From JL08 sp039969355 (lineage in GTDB: Bacteria > Pseudomonadota > Alphaproteobacteria > Rhodobacterales > Rhodobacteraceae), in the NCBI GenBank assembly GCA_039969355.1, contig JBDVOA010000010.1, positions 124,001-188,000 on the forward strand: DNA of 64,000 nt, in the 5' to 3' direction. The position numbers and the translations under genes were made by a program. Positions 33,701 to 42,916 of this stretch are shown here, one piece after another. Below the pieces are notes generated by a model. The model was not told where the DNA came from and searched no databases. It saw only the letters and a program-made list of their open reading frames with translations. Numbering within the stretch: the stretch's first letter is position 1; the number at the start of each line of letters is the position of its first letter.

Positions 33701-34825
33701 ATGGAGCAGCACTCGGTCTTATTCGATCGCGGGCCGCTTCGATCAGGCTCCCATTTTCGCGCGCCAGAGAACATTATTGAAGCGTGGGACCCTGCCGACG
33801 TGTCCGGCGCGCTTGTTGCGATGGAAGAGGCTCGGGCAGGGGGAAAGTGGCTGGCAGGTTATGCCACCTATGAACTCGGGTATTTACTGACGCCAAAGCT
33901 GGAGTATCGCCTTCCAAAGGAACGCAATGGCTGTCTGCTTAGTTTCGGTGTTTTTGACGGTGTTGACGCCCCGGGTCCGGCGGGTGGTGTGGAAACAATC
34001 GCCATGGCGCCATTCGAACCTGTCTGGAGCTACGATGCTTACAGCGGCGCCTTTTTCAAGGTCAGAGAATACATTAAGGCCGGTGATATTTACCAGGCCA
34101 ACCTGTCGTTTCCGATGGTCAGCGAATTCAACGGTTCTCTGCTCAACCTTTACGACACATTAAAGAAGCGTCAGCCGGTCTCTTATGGGGCGTATGTTGA
34201 TTTAGGAAACACAAAGCTGCTGTCGCGATCTCCGGAATTGTTTTTTTCTGTGTCTGCGCAGGGGGCATTGCGCGCCCGGCCGATGAAAGGAACGACTAAG
34301 CGCGGCAGTGACTGGCACGAAGACGAACGACTCAGGGCGGAACTGGCGCAATCTGAAAAAAACCGGGCTGAAAACCTTATGATCACTGATTTGCTCAGAA
34401 ATGACCTTGGTCGGATATCGATGATCGGAAGTGTGCGGGTGCCAAAGCTGTTTAATGTCGAAACCTATGCGACCGTTCATCAGATGACTTCAGAGGTGAT
34501 CGCGCAAATGCTACCCGGCACGACATTGAGAGAAATCATGACGGCTCTGTTTCCGTGTGGTTCAATCACCGGCGCACCGAAAATTCGCGCAATGGAGATA
34601 TTGTCGGAACTGGAGCCTTTTCCGCGCGGGCCCTACTGCGGTGCCATCGGCTGGATTGCCCCGGATGGCGCAATGGAATTCAACGTCGCCATTCGTACCT
34701 TGGTCTGCGACCCGTCTGGGAAGATTACTTTGAATGTCGGTGGTGGGATTGTTTATGACAGTTCAGCCAGTGGAGAGTTTGACGAGGCTTTACTAAAAGC
34801 GACTTTCGCGCAGCTGGCAACTTGA
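33701..34825 (+). CDS. pabB: Aminodeoxychorismate synthase component I
   Basis: The 374-residue chorismate-using enzyme has IKAGDIYQANLSFP, the RPMKGTTKRG loop, ENLMITDLLRNDLGRIS and the PCGSITGAPKIRAMEI signature. With a glutamine amidotransferase (PabA) it makes aminodeoxychorismate for folate. It lacks the longer N-terminal domain of anthranilate synthase and has no fused lyase. Convergent with the lipoprotein gene, 8 bases apart. Confidence 0.93.
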   Translation: MEQHSVLFDRGPLRSGSHFRAPENIIEAWDPADVSGALVAMEEARAGGKWLAGYATYELGYLLTPKLEYRLPKERNGCLLSFGVFDGVDAPGPAGGVETIAMAPFEPVWSYDAYSGAFFKVREYIKAGDIYQANLSFPMVSEFNGSLLNLYDTLKKRQPVSYGAYVDLGNTKLLSRSPELFFSVSAQGALRARPMKGTTKRGSDWHEDERLRAELAQSEKNRAENLMITDLLRNDLGRISMIGSVRVPKLFNVETYATVHQMTSEVIAQMLPGTTLREIMTALFPCGSITGAPKIRAMEILSELEPFPRGPYCGAIGWIAPDGAMEFNVAIRTLVCDPSGKITLNVGGGIVYDSSASGEFDEALLKATFAQLAT

Positions 34826-34833
34826 GCGCCTTT

Positions 34834-35277
34834 TTACAACGGTGTACCACCGGCCGCGCGCATCAATGAATTCATGCGCCGCTCAACCCGCCTGTCACCC
34901 TGACGGACGTGAAGCGTTGAGCCGCCGAGTTGCGGGACATTCAGGAAGTAACTGTTTTCGAGTACATAGCTGTCTGCGTCAGACTGGCCTGAGAGTTGCA
35001 CAACCAGTTCCGGCAGATCTTTAATCGTCCCATCATAGTTCAAAATGATTGCAGCGGTTGGTTCGGGTGGCAGGTAAGTCCGGCACTGCATAAGATCAGG
35101 ACCCTTGCGCACGAAGGTGTCGGCCGGCCTGGTGCATGTCTCTTCTAGCGCCGCAAACAGATGCGTCGGGCGTTCGGTGAATCGGGCCGCCGTGCGTCCG
35201 TCCACCAGATTTGCTTCCCCATTTATGGGTGTGCATCCTGCAACAATGAGAGCGCTCAGGGCGAAGTTTCGAGTCAT
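34834..35277 (-). CDS. Hypothetical lipoprotein
   Basis: The 147-residue protein starts with a short signal peptide and a lipobox (LIVAGC, Cys near residue 15), so it would be lipid-anchored in the envelope. The mature part has two more cysteines (EETCTRP, MQCRTYLPP) that may pair. It contains VLENSYFLNVPQLGGSTLHVRQGDRRVERRMNSLM. No domain is recognised. AGGA lies 7 bases before the ATG at 35277. Confidence 0.75.
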   Translation of the reverse strand: MTRNFALSALIVAGCTPINGEANLVDGRTAARFTERPTHLFAALEETCTRPADTFVRKGPDLMQCRTYLPPEPTAAIILNYDGTIKDLPELVVQLSGQSDADSYVLENSYFLNVPQLGGSTLHVRQGDRRVERRMNSLMRAAGGTPL

Positions 35278-35829
35278 GGACACGTCCTGATAGAGGGTCT
35301 GCGGACACAAAACCACGGATGTTCCAGGTCTACAATGTGCCATTCCCGGATTGCCATTTGCGTTAACCTTTTCGAACAAACCTAGCGAATATGGTTAACA
35401 AGTGGCGCTAAGTCTGCCGGTTTCCACAGATTTTGTTTGATTAACGTTTTTGGCCGTGCGCCATGCTGGGCTGTAGTGAATCAGAAGTCGTGGTTTCAGG
35501 TTTGTAAATGCGGTTCAGGTCAAGGCAAAAGTTGTCAAAAAAAATTTAAATTTGCGTTGACGAAAGGGGGGGGGATACGTCAGGTTGTGCGAGCCGGTAG
35601 AGTTGCCACTATATCTAGTATCAAAACCTAGAGAGTAGCTCGGGGCAGGGACGGAACGAATTAAGATTACTGACGCCAATTTGGCCAACAGAGACTGCCC
35701 GGGCATGGGCGGTCCCCCAGTAAGATTCTGATTCCGCCTCGGTCGTCGGCGTACGGGGTGCCAGCCGCAATGACGGTGACGCGAATGCGTCAGGCATAAA
35801 TGAAATAGCTGGAATGAGGCAGCGTTGAC
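35278..35829. other. Intergenic region upstream of nrdJ
   Basis: About 550 bases without a gene. It contains GTTAACC and GGTTAAC arms (35363-35398), a run of nine G at 35566-35574, the NrdR-like site and a GC-rich part before nrdJ with small hairpins. No adenosylcobalamin riboswitch signature was found. Confidence 0.5.
35608..35619. promoter_or_regulatory. nrdJ: Probable NrdR box upstream of nrdJ
   Basis: ACTATATCTAGT (with flanking bases CCACTATATCTAGTAT) is close to the NrdR consensus ACACWATATATWGTG-type palindromes. It lies 211 bases before nrdJ. A second box at three helical turns was not found. NrdR represses nucleotide reductase genes when dATP is high. Confidence 0.5.
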
Positions 35830-38800
35830 ATGAAAATCGAACGGAAATTTACGGCAGCCAACCAGGACGCATATGCGGCGCTGGATTTTGTGAGCACGGT
35901 TTCAGAGATCCGGAACCCGGACGGTACGGTCGTGTTTCATCTTGATGCTGTCGAAGTGCCATCGACCTGGAGCCAGGTCGCCAGTGACGTCATTGCCCAG
36001 AAATATTTTCGCAAAGCCGGGGTGCCTGCAAAACTGAAGAAAGTCGAAGAGAAAGGCGTACCGGAATTTCTGTGGCGTTCGGTTCCGGATGGTGATGATG
36101 TCGAGATGGGCGGAGAAACTTCGTCTAAGCAAGTATTTGATCGTCTCGCGGGCGCCTGGGCCTATTGGGGCTGGAAAGGTGGCTATTTCACCGAAGAATC
36201 CGATGCACGCGCCTACTTCGACGAAATGCGTTATATGCTGGCGACACAACGCGCGGCACCCAACAGCCCGCAATGGTTCAATACTGGTCTGCATTGGGCC
36301 TATGGAATCGATGGACCGGCGCAGGGACATCACTATGTTGATTACGCGACGGGTAAGCTGACCAAGTCGACCAGCAGCTACGAACACCCCCAGCCGCATG
36401 CCTGCTTCATTCAGGGTGTACAAGATGATCTGGTGAATGACGGTGGCATCATGGACCTGTGGGTGCGTGAAGCGCGGCTATTCAAATACGGCTCTGGCAC
36501 TGGCTCTAACTTTTCCATGTTGCGTGGCGAGGGTGAGAAACTGTCGGGTGGCGGCAAATCATCTGGCCTGATGGGTTTTCTGAAAATAGGTGACCGGGCG
36601 GCAGGCGCGATCAAATCGGGGGGCACCACTCGACGCGCAGCCAAAATGGTGATCGTTGATGCGGATCACCCTGATATCGAGGATTTCATCAACTGGAAGG
36701 TCATCGAGGAGCAAAAGGTAGCGAGCATCGTTGCCGGATCGAAGATGCACGAGCAGAAGCTGAACGCGCTGTTTGACGCAATCCGCACCTGGGACGGAAA
36801 AGAAGCAGACGCTTATGATCCGAAAGTGAATGAGGCACTAAAAGTAGCTGTTCTGGACGCCAAGAAAGTTTGTATCCCAGAAACCTATGTAAAACGTGTT
36901 CTGGACTACGCAAAGCAGGGCCACACCAGCATTGAGTTCCCGACCTACGACACGGACTGGGATTCCGAGGCCTATTCGTCGGTCTCCGGGCAAAACTCAA
37001 ACAACTCGATCCGTGTCACGGATGCGTTCCTTAAAGCTGTCGAAGAAGATGGCGATTGGGAACTCATCAATCGCAAGGATGGTGGCGTCGCCAAGACCAT
37101 CAAGGCCCGCGATCTTTGGGAACAGGTGGGGCACGCGGCCTGGGCCTGCGCCGATCCGGGCATTCAATACCATGACACAGTCAACGCCTGGCACACTTGC
37201 CCCGTAGATGGTGCCATCCGCGGCTCGAACCCTTGTTCGGAATATATGTTCCTGGATGACACTGCCTGTAACCTCGCCTCAATGAATTTGCTGACTTTTT
37301 ACAAGGACGGCGTTTTCCAGGTCGAAGATTACATGCACGCCACACGCCTTTGGACCGTGACGCTTGAAACTTCGGTTACCATGGCACAGTTTCCGTCGAA
37401 GGAAATCGCGCAATTGTCCTATGATTTCCGCACCTTGGGTCTGGGATATGCCAATATCGGCGGTCTGCTGATGAATATGGGGTATGGTTATGACAGCGAT
37501 GAGGGCCGCGCGTTGTGCGGTGCGCTGACGGCGATCATGACGGGTGTTTCTTACGCCACATCCGCTGAAATCTCGGGAGAACTGGGACCATTCAGCGGCT
37601 ACAAGCGCAACAGTAAACATATGCTGCGCGTGATGCGCAACCACCGCAACGCGGCTTACGGTGCGACCGGCGGGTACGAGGACCTGGCAGTTAAGCCGGT
37701 TCCGCTGGATCACGCTAACTGCCCGGATTCCCGTCTGGTCGAGATTGCAATGTCCAGCTGGGATGAGGCACTGAAGCTTGGCGAAAAGCACGGCTACAGA
37801 AATGCGCAGACCACCGTGGTTGCCCCCACTGGCACCATCGGTCTGGTGATGGACTGTGACACCACGGGGATTGAGCCGGATTTTGCGTTGGTCAAGTTCA
37901 AGAAACTTGCCGGTGGCGGGTATTTCAAAATCATCAATCGCTCGGTTCCCGCTGCACTGGAAAACCTTGGCTACGGTTCGGCACAAATCGAAGAGATCGT
38001 CAGCTATGCGGTGGGTCATGGTTCCATGGGCAATGCGCCCGGGATCAACCACAGTTCACTGACAGCGCATGGCTTTGGACCTGCAGAGCTTGCCAAGGTC
38101 GACGGCGCACTTGAAAGCGCCTTTGACATCCGCTTTGTGTTTAACCAATGGAATTTGGGCACAGATTTCTGCACCCAAAAACTGGGCATCCCTGCAGATC
38201 AGTTGAACGACCCATCGTTCGATCTGCTGCGCCATCTTGGATATTCGCGCAAGGAAATCGAGGCCGCAAACGATCATATCTGCGGTACGATGACTCTTGA
38301 GAATGCGCCGTTCCTCAAGGAAGAGCACTATCAGATCTTTGATTGCGCCAACCCTTGCGGCAAAAAAGGCAAACGTTTCCTGAGTGTTAACAGTCACATC
38401 ACGATGATGGCCGCCGCTCAATCGTTCATCTCTGGTGCGATTTCAAAAACCATCAACATGCCGAATGATGCGACTATCGAAGACTGCCAGAAAGCCTACG
38501 AACTCAGCTGGTCGCTGGGAGTCAAAGCCAACGCGCTTTATCGGGATGGGTCGAAACTGTCACAGCCGCTCGCTTCGGCATTGGTTGAGGATGACGACGA
38601 CGCCGCAGAAACATTGGCGAGTGGCAGTACCCACGAAAAGGCCACGGTTCTGGCGGAAAAAATAGTCGAAAAGATCATCGTCAAGGAAATCATCAAATCG
38701 CATCGCGAGAAGATGCCCGAGCGGCGCAAGGGCTACACCCAGAAAGCGGTTGTCGGCGGGCACAAAGTCTACCTGCGCACCGGTGAATATGAAGACGGCC

Positions 38801-39507
38801 AGCTTGGCGAGATCTTCATCGATATGCACAAAGAAGGTGCAGGTTTCCGCGCGATGATGAACAACTTTGCCATCGCAGTGTCGGTTGGCCTGCAATACGG
38901 CGTGCCGTTGGAAGAGTTCGTCGACGCCTTTACCTTCACCAAGTTTGAGCCTGCCGGCATGGTACAGGGCAACGACAGCATCAAAAACGCGACTTCGATC
39001 CTCGACTACATCTTCCGCGAATTGGCTGTGTCCTACCTTGACCGCACGGATCTGGCCCATGTCAAACCCGAAGGCGCGGCCTTTGATGATCTGGGACGTG
39101 GCGAAGAAGAGGGCGTGTCAAACATTTCCGAGATGAGCGAAACAGCTGCTTCGCGGTCACTGGAAGTGCTCAAGCAAATAAGCTCGACCGGGTATCTGCG
39201 TAAACGGCTGCCGCAGGAACTGGTGGTGTTGCAGGGTGGTCAGACCGCTGTCACGGCGATCGCGCAGGCAGATGCGGATCTGATGCTGGAAACGCTGGTG
39301 CCGGAAGTGGCTGCTGCGGTTGGCGGCGGAACAGCGCTGGCCAGCGGAACAATCAGCAACGGCGCGGTCAGTATGGATGCGCGTACCAAGGCCAAAATGC
39401 AGGGCTACGAGGGCGAAGCCTGTGGTGACTGCGGCAACTACACACTGGTGCGCAACGGCACCTGCATGAAATGCAATACCTGCGGTGCAACAAGCGGGTG
39501 TAGCTGA
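35830..39507 (+). CDS. nrdJ: Adenosylcobalamin-dependent ribonucleoside-diphosphate reductase (class II)
   Basis: The 1225-residue enzyme has the reductase core: WFNTGLHWAYG, NPCSEYMFLDDTACNLASMNL (substrate cysteine region), APTGTIGLVMDCDTTGIEPDF and the C-terminal Cys cluster CGDCGNYTLVRNGTCMKCNTCG, which passes electrons. It needs vitamin B12 and makes deoxynucleotides with or without oxygen. The length is typical for the large NrdJ of Rhodobacteraceae. GAGGCAG precedes the ATG. Confidence 0.97.
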   Translation: MKIERKFTAANQDAYAALDFVSTVSEIRNPDGTVVFHLDAVEVPSTWSQVASDVIAQKYFRKAGVPAKLKKVEEKGVPEFLWRSVPDGDDVEMGGETSSKQVFDRLAGAWAYWGWKGGYFTEESDARAYFDEMRYMLATQRAAPNSPQWFNTGLHWAYGIDGPAQGHHYVDYATGKLTKSTSSYEHPQPHACFIQGVQDDLVNDGGIMDLWVREARLFKYGSGTGSNFSMLRGEGEKLSGGGKSSGLMGFLKIGDRAAGAIKSGGTTRRAAKMVIVDADHPDIEDFINWKVIEEQKVASIVAGSKMHEQKLNALFDAIRTWDGKEADAYDPKVNEALKVAVLDAKKVCIPETYVKRVLDYAKQGHTSIEFPTYDTDWDSEAYSSVSGQNSNNSIRVTDAFLKAVEEDGDWELINRKDGGVAKTIKARDLWEQVGHAAWACADPGIQYHDTVNAWHTCPVDGAIRGSNPCSEYMFLDDTACNLASMNLLTFYKDGVFQVEDYMHATRLWTVTLETSVTMAQFPSKEIAQLSYDFRTLGLGYANIGGLLMNMGYGYDSDEGRALCGALTAIMTGVSYATSAEISGELGPFSGYKRNSKHMLRVMRNHRNAAYGATGGYEDLAVKPVPLDHANCPDSRLVEIAMSSWDEALKLGEKHGYRNAQTTVVAPTGTIGLVMDCDTTGIEPDFALVKFKKLAGGGYFKIINRSVPAALENLGYGSAQIEEIVSYAVGHGSMGNAPGINHSSLTAHGFGPAELAKVDGALESAFDIRFVFNQWNLGTDFCTQKLGIPADQLNDPSFDLLRHLGYSRKEIEAANDHICGTMTLENAPFLKEEHYQIFDCANPCGKKGKRFLSVNSHITMMAAAQSFISGAISKTINMPNDATIEDCQKAYELSWSLGVKANALYRDGSKLSQPLASALVEDDDDAAETLASGSTHEKATVLAEKIVEKIIVKEIIKSHREKMPERRKGYTQKAVVGGHKVYLRTGEYEDGQLGEIFIDMHKEGAGFRAMMNNFAIAVSVGLQYGVPLEEFVDAFTFTKFEPAGMVQGNDSIKNATSILDYIFRELAVSYLDRTDLAHVKPEGAAFDDLGRGEEEGVSNISEMSETAASRSLEVLKQISSTGYLRKRLPQELVVLQGGQTAVTAIAQADADLMLETLVPEVAAAVGGGTALASGTISNGAVSMDARTKAKMQGYEGEACGDCGNYTLVRNGTCMKCNTCGATSGCS

Positions 39508-39514
39508 CTTTCAG

Positions 39515-39539
39515 TGCAGGGCAACTGTATTGCCCTGCA
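39515..39539 (+). terminator. Hairpin after nrdJ
   Basis: A perfect 10-bp stem (39515-39524 with 39530-39539, loop CTGTA) starts 8 bases after the stop. No T tract follows, so it may protect the 3' end rather than terminate. Confidence 0.6.
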
Positions 39540-39540
39540 T

Positions 39541-39845
39541 TCAGAAACGCGCCCGGCGTGGCGTGTAGGGGTTCCGGCCAAACAAGACCGGTCGGAATCC
39601 CGACGAAATCACAGGTTGGGCGGGTGGCTCCCCCGGCCACCTAGATACCCAAGGGGGTGGGACTCCGCAGAAAACTTTGTTTTCCGCTCTGTCCAACTCC
39701 GCAGGTTTTCGTTGAAAACCCACGGGACACGGGGCGGGTGCGCTCGCCCCTGACGACGTTCAGGCCGCAGGCAAAAAAATACCGAGCGGTTAACAAAATG
39801 AGCTTGAACGGCGAAACTTAATGGGGGCCCACGGGCCCCCTTTTT
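39541..39845 (+). ncRNA. Candidate structured RNA or hairpin-dense element
   Basis: In 300 bases there are at least five stems: 39568-39579 with 39590-39601 (12 bp with two G-U), GGTGGC/GCCACC near 39622-39642, GAAAAC/GTTTTC near 39669-39683, GGTTTTC/GAAAACC near 39705-39721, and GGGGCG/CGCCCC near 39731-39748. It ends in a strong terminator (GGGGGCC-CACG-GGCCCCC then T5, 39823-39845). It does not match tmRNA, RNase P RNA, SRP RNA or 6S as I know them. Short frames on both strands lack ribosome-binding sites. Confidence 0.4.
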
Positions 39846-39944
39846 CTTTTTAAAATGGCCGGGTTAGGGCAAGAAGATTACCCATAAACGTTTGAGACTA
39901 TTCCAGTTCATGTTAGCCTAATTTTATGTAGACATTGGAGTTGG

Positions 39945-40214
39945 ATATCGCGGATAACCGAGTTTTACCGAAGTCTGCCGGGTAACCTTGCTGCGGACGT
40001 ATTTAGCGGCGCTAGTGTTGATGGGCATGACGGGGCAACCATGTCTATCTGGCTAAACGATGCAAGCATGCGGAGTGCCGTGTACAAAGACGGCCTGCAC
40101 AAAGAACAAATGGACCGGCACAATGCAACGCCGATGTTTGATCGTAGTTCATGGACCCGCGCTCGCATTGTTTCGATTGAAGGCTTTTGGGATGGCAAAG
40201 ATCCGGCTCATTGA
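39945..40214 (+). pseudogene. C-terminal remnant of a monooxygenase-like protein
   Basis: The frame encodes a protein-like stretch from about 39951 (RITEFYRSLPGNLAADVFSG) through GHDGATMSIWLNDASMRSAVY to SSWTRARIVSIEGFWDGKDPAH. This pattern recalls the end of antibiotic-biosynthesis-monooxygenase or spheroidene-monooxygenase-like proteins. Upstream the frame meets a stop at 39885 and has no start before the internal ATG at 40041, so the first 40 or more residues are missing. A 57-residue product from 40041 is possible but would lack half of the domain. Confidence 0.5.
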
Positions 40215-40301
40215 GCCTTTCAGACTTGTGATTGTCCAAAATCTCTCGGGGATTTTGCAGAAACGAACCCGTTTCTGAGCTAATGGCGATCGGCAGGTCT
40301 T

Positions 40302-40811
40302 CTAAAACAATTCGGTCACGGGCGCGTCCGGGGCGAGCCCCATTTCGCGCCGCAGAGTTGCACGCGCACGCGCAAGGCGCGACATAACTGTGCCGACGGG
40401 GCAGTCGACGCTATGGGCAAGTTCGGCGGGACTGGCCTCACCTGCTGCAACACGAACCATCAATGCAGCCTGTGACTTTGGCAGTCTTTCAATGGCGGCC
40501 AGCATTTCGCAACAAGCCAGATGGCGCGGCGCCTCTGGTAGAACCGACACAGTATCGTCCTGTATTTCCACCGTGTCGCGCTTTTGGCGGCCCTGACTGC
40601 GCGCGAGATTGCGCAGCGTCGCCATCGCATAGGGCCGCAGATCGTCTATCTCTCTGCCGTTGGCCAACGTCGACAGTATCCTCAGGGCGGCTTCTTGCAC
40701 CAGGTCGTCTGCTGTATCGGGGGTATGGCATAGCCGCCGGGCCAACCGGTTCATGGCGGGCAGCAAGGACAAAAGCGCATCACAAGGGAGCGCCAAGTGC
40801 GGGAGGGGCAT
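40302..40811 (-). CDS. ECF-type RNA polymerase sigma factor
   Basis: The 169-residue protein has a sigma region 2 (RLARRLCHTPDTADDLVQEAALRIL) and a region 4 helix-turn-helix (LAHSVDCPVGTVMSRLARARATLRREMG), the two-domain ECF layout. No anti-sigma gene follows on this strand. It is divergent from the EF-hand protein across 257 bases. The ECF group and the signal are unknown. Confidence 0.88.
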   Translation of the reverse strand: MPLPHLALPCDALLSLLPAMNRLARRLCHTPDTADDLVQEAALRILSTLANGREIDDLRPYAMATLRNLARSQGRQKRDTVEIQDDTVSVLPEAPRHLACCEMLAAIERLPKSQAALMVRVAAGEASPAELAHSVDCPVGTVMSRLARARATLRREMGLAPDAPVTELF

Positions 40812-41068
40812 GTCTGTCTCCGTGGGCTTGATGTATTACGTCTTCAACCTGGCAAGAAGTTCGCGATTTTCCAGACGGGCATTTTCCGCCGAACGCGCAG
40901 TGTGGGGCTTTTTGGGCCACACGCCGCTTATCGGTGCCTCGCAGATCGGCGGCAGTTTGCGAAGAAACTAACGGTGTAAGCGCAAAGGGACGGAAAAAGT
41001 CTCTGATACGTCTTGGTTATTGAGGGCCACAAATGGCGCCTCGTAAGAACCATAAATGGAGAGACACT

Positions 41069-41305
41069 ATGAAAACGACTTTCATCACATTGTTGGCCAC
41101 CGCCGCACTGGCCGCGCCAGCTTTCGCAGCAACCGAGGCTGACACAAATGCAGATGGGGTTCTGACCATTGACGAGGTGCAGGCCGCATTCCCGGAAGTC
41201 ACCGCCGAAACATTCTCGGCCATGGACGCCAATGCCGACGGCGCACTGGATGATGATGAAATTGTCGCAGCGCAGGCAGCTGGCCTCATGCCTCCACAGA
41301 GCTAA
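41069..41305 (+). CDS. Secreted EF-hand calcium-binding protein
   Basis: The 78-residue protein has a signal peptide (1-20, APAFA end) and two EF-hand loops: DTNADGVLTIDE and DANADGALDDDE, each with the D-x-N/A-x-D-G pattern. It would bind calcium in the periplasm. GGAGAG precedes the ATG at 41069. It is divergent from the ECF sigma gene, which may control it. No further domain is visible. Confidence 0.85.
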   Translation: MKTTFITLLATAALAAPAFAATEADTNADGVLTIDEVQAAFPEVTAETFSAMDANADGALDDDEIVAAQAAGLMPPQS

Positions 41306-41365
41306 CGCAAGAAACGGCACTCGGGGCTTTGAAGCTCCGAGTGCTATATAATTAGTTTCAGTATC

Positions 41366-42916
41366 TTACGCTGGTAAGTGAATGTTGAACTGCGCGCGTA
41401 TTTCCGTATCTGTCAACGGATCCAAACGCGCCGCAGAGCGTGTGCCCAGAATTTCCTCTTTGCGCGCGGTGGCCTTTTTCAGCAAGTCTGGTTTGCCGAT
41501 TTCGGCCCATTCCTTGGGTGAGGTGCGGTCCCCTAAATTTGGGTAGACATAGTCGCTCTGCATACGTCCCAATGTCTGATCCGTCCCCAGATAATGACCT
41601 GGCCCACCCATGCAAACTTCGGCGATCTGGTCTACTGCCAGCGTTTCGTCCGTGACCTCAATGCCCCGTACACAGCGCAAGGCATGGCCGATTAGATCGT
41701 CACCCAGGATCAAGGACTCGTGGCAGAACCCCAGCAAAGAGGCGTGCATGCCCGCCGCCTCATATACCATGTTGAGCCCCGAAAGCCCGGCCATCACATT
41801 GGAACACATCTGTTCCCATCCCGCCTGCATATCGGGCATTTTTGAATCTGCGATGCCGGCAGCTGCCCCACCGGGCAGATCGTAAAAGCGGTGCATCTGT
41901 GCGCAGCCCGCACTCAAAAGGGCTTGTTCACCTGATCCCCCAGTCATGGCGCCAGTGCGTAGGTCCAGACCAAAGGGCCACGTGCCAAAAATCGCCGGGG
42001 CTCCGGGCTTGACCGCATTTACATAAACAAGACCAGCCAGGCATTCGGCAACCGCCTGAACGATCGCGCCAGCGACGGTGGAGGGTGCCGTCGCGCCCGC
42101 CATTCCGGCCGAGAGCAGCAGCACAGGCATGCCTCCCTTAATGCAGTGCTCCATTACCTCACAGGATTCGGTTGCGAACTTCATCGGCGGTACGACAAAG
42201 CAATTGCTGTTCGACACAAACGGACGTTCACGCCACTTTTCTTCGCCACCGGCAATATGGTGAAGTAATTTTAGCCCTTGTTCGACATAGGCGGGATCAG
42301 TGAAAGAAGTACCGATATGCTTTGTCGTGCCTGAACAGCACGCGTAGATTGAGTTCAGATCCATTTCCAGGTTGTCAGTAATATCACGGCACACCATCGG
42401 CCGCTGGAGAAAATGGATATTGTCAAGAACGTCGGCAATTCGTGCTGCGTCGTGGAGGTCCTGAACACCACATTCGCGGTAATTGCGCCCATCAACGTCG
42501 ACCAGATGGACGGCTGCGCCTGCTGTGCCGTAGTGCACCCTTGTGCCGCTCAGGTCCAGATCGTGCTGGGGGTCGCGGCCACAAAGGGTGACTGAGCGGT
42601 TCGCATTGGCAATTGTATCCTCGATCAGTGCGGGGGGGAAACGAATGCGACCATCCTCGCCCTCAACGGCACCTGCATTGGTCAGGTATGCCACGCCCGA
42701 GGCCGGAGCATCTGCAAGGCCGATTTGTTCAAGCGCATCCAGCGCCGCACTGTGGATTCGCTCAACGTTCATTGGGGAAAGCAGAGTTAGCGCACCACCC
42801 GCCATGCCGGCCCGTATGGGTCTTAGGTTATCGGCAAGTGGAGCGGCGCGCGCGGCACGCCGCGCGGCGCGGCCACCGCTGCGCCCAGTGGCATTGGGTT
42901 TGGACTGGTCGTTCAT
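41366..42916 (-). CDS. MttB-family (trimethylamine methyltransferase-like) protein without an in-frame amber codon
   Basis: The 516-residue protein belongs to the MttB superfamily: a TIM-barrel methyltransferase with LHDAARIADVLDNIHFLQRPMVCRD and the C-terminal VCMGGPGHYLGTDQTLGRMQSDYVYPNLGDR. True MttB has pyrrolysine encoded by an in-frame TAG; this frame has none. Characterised relatives of this kind demethylate quaternary amines such as glycine betaine or proline betaine, passing the methyl to a corrinoid protein. No corrinoid protein gene is nearby. The N-terminal 30 residues are basic. The ATG at 42916 lacks a strong ribosome-binding site. Confidence 0.85.
   Translation of the reverse strand: MNDQSKPNATGRSGGRAARRAARAAPLADNLRPIRAGMAGGALTLLSPMNVERIHSAALDALEQIGLADAPASGVAYLTNAGAVEGEDGRIRFPPALIEDTIANANRSVTLCGRDPQHDLDLSGTRVHYGTAGAAVHLVDVDGRNYRECGVQDLHDAARIADVLDNIHFLQRPMVCRDITDNLEMDLNSIYACCSGTTKHIGTSFTDPAYVEQGLKLLHHIAGGEEKWRERPFVSNSNCFVVPPMKFATESCEVMEHCIKGGMPVLLLSAGMAGATAPSTVAGAIVQAVAECLAGLVYVNAVKPGAPAIFGTWPFGLDLRTGAMTGGSGEQALLSAGCAQMHRFYDLPGGAAAGIADSKMPDMQAGWEQMCSNVMAGLSGLNMVYEAAGMHASLLGFCHESLILGDDLIGHALRCVRGIEVTDETLAVDQIAEVCMGGPGHYLGTDQTLGRMQSDYVYPNLGDRTSPKEWAEIGKPDLLKKATARKEEILGTRSAARLDPLTDTEIRAQFNIHLPA

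Noticed and set aside
35620..35829. Adenosylcobalamin riboswitch in front of nrdJ
   Set aside because: The conserved B12 box and the GC-rich core of the riboswitch are not present; only a possible NrdR site was kept.
39541..39753. Short ORFs on both strands within the hairpin element (60-79 codons)
   Set aside because: No ribosome-binding sites and the frames follow from the high GC content.
39541..39845. tmRNA, RNase P RNA, SRP RNA or 6S RNA
   Set aside because: None of the conserved sequence blocks of these RNAs were seen; kept as an unclassified structured element.
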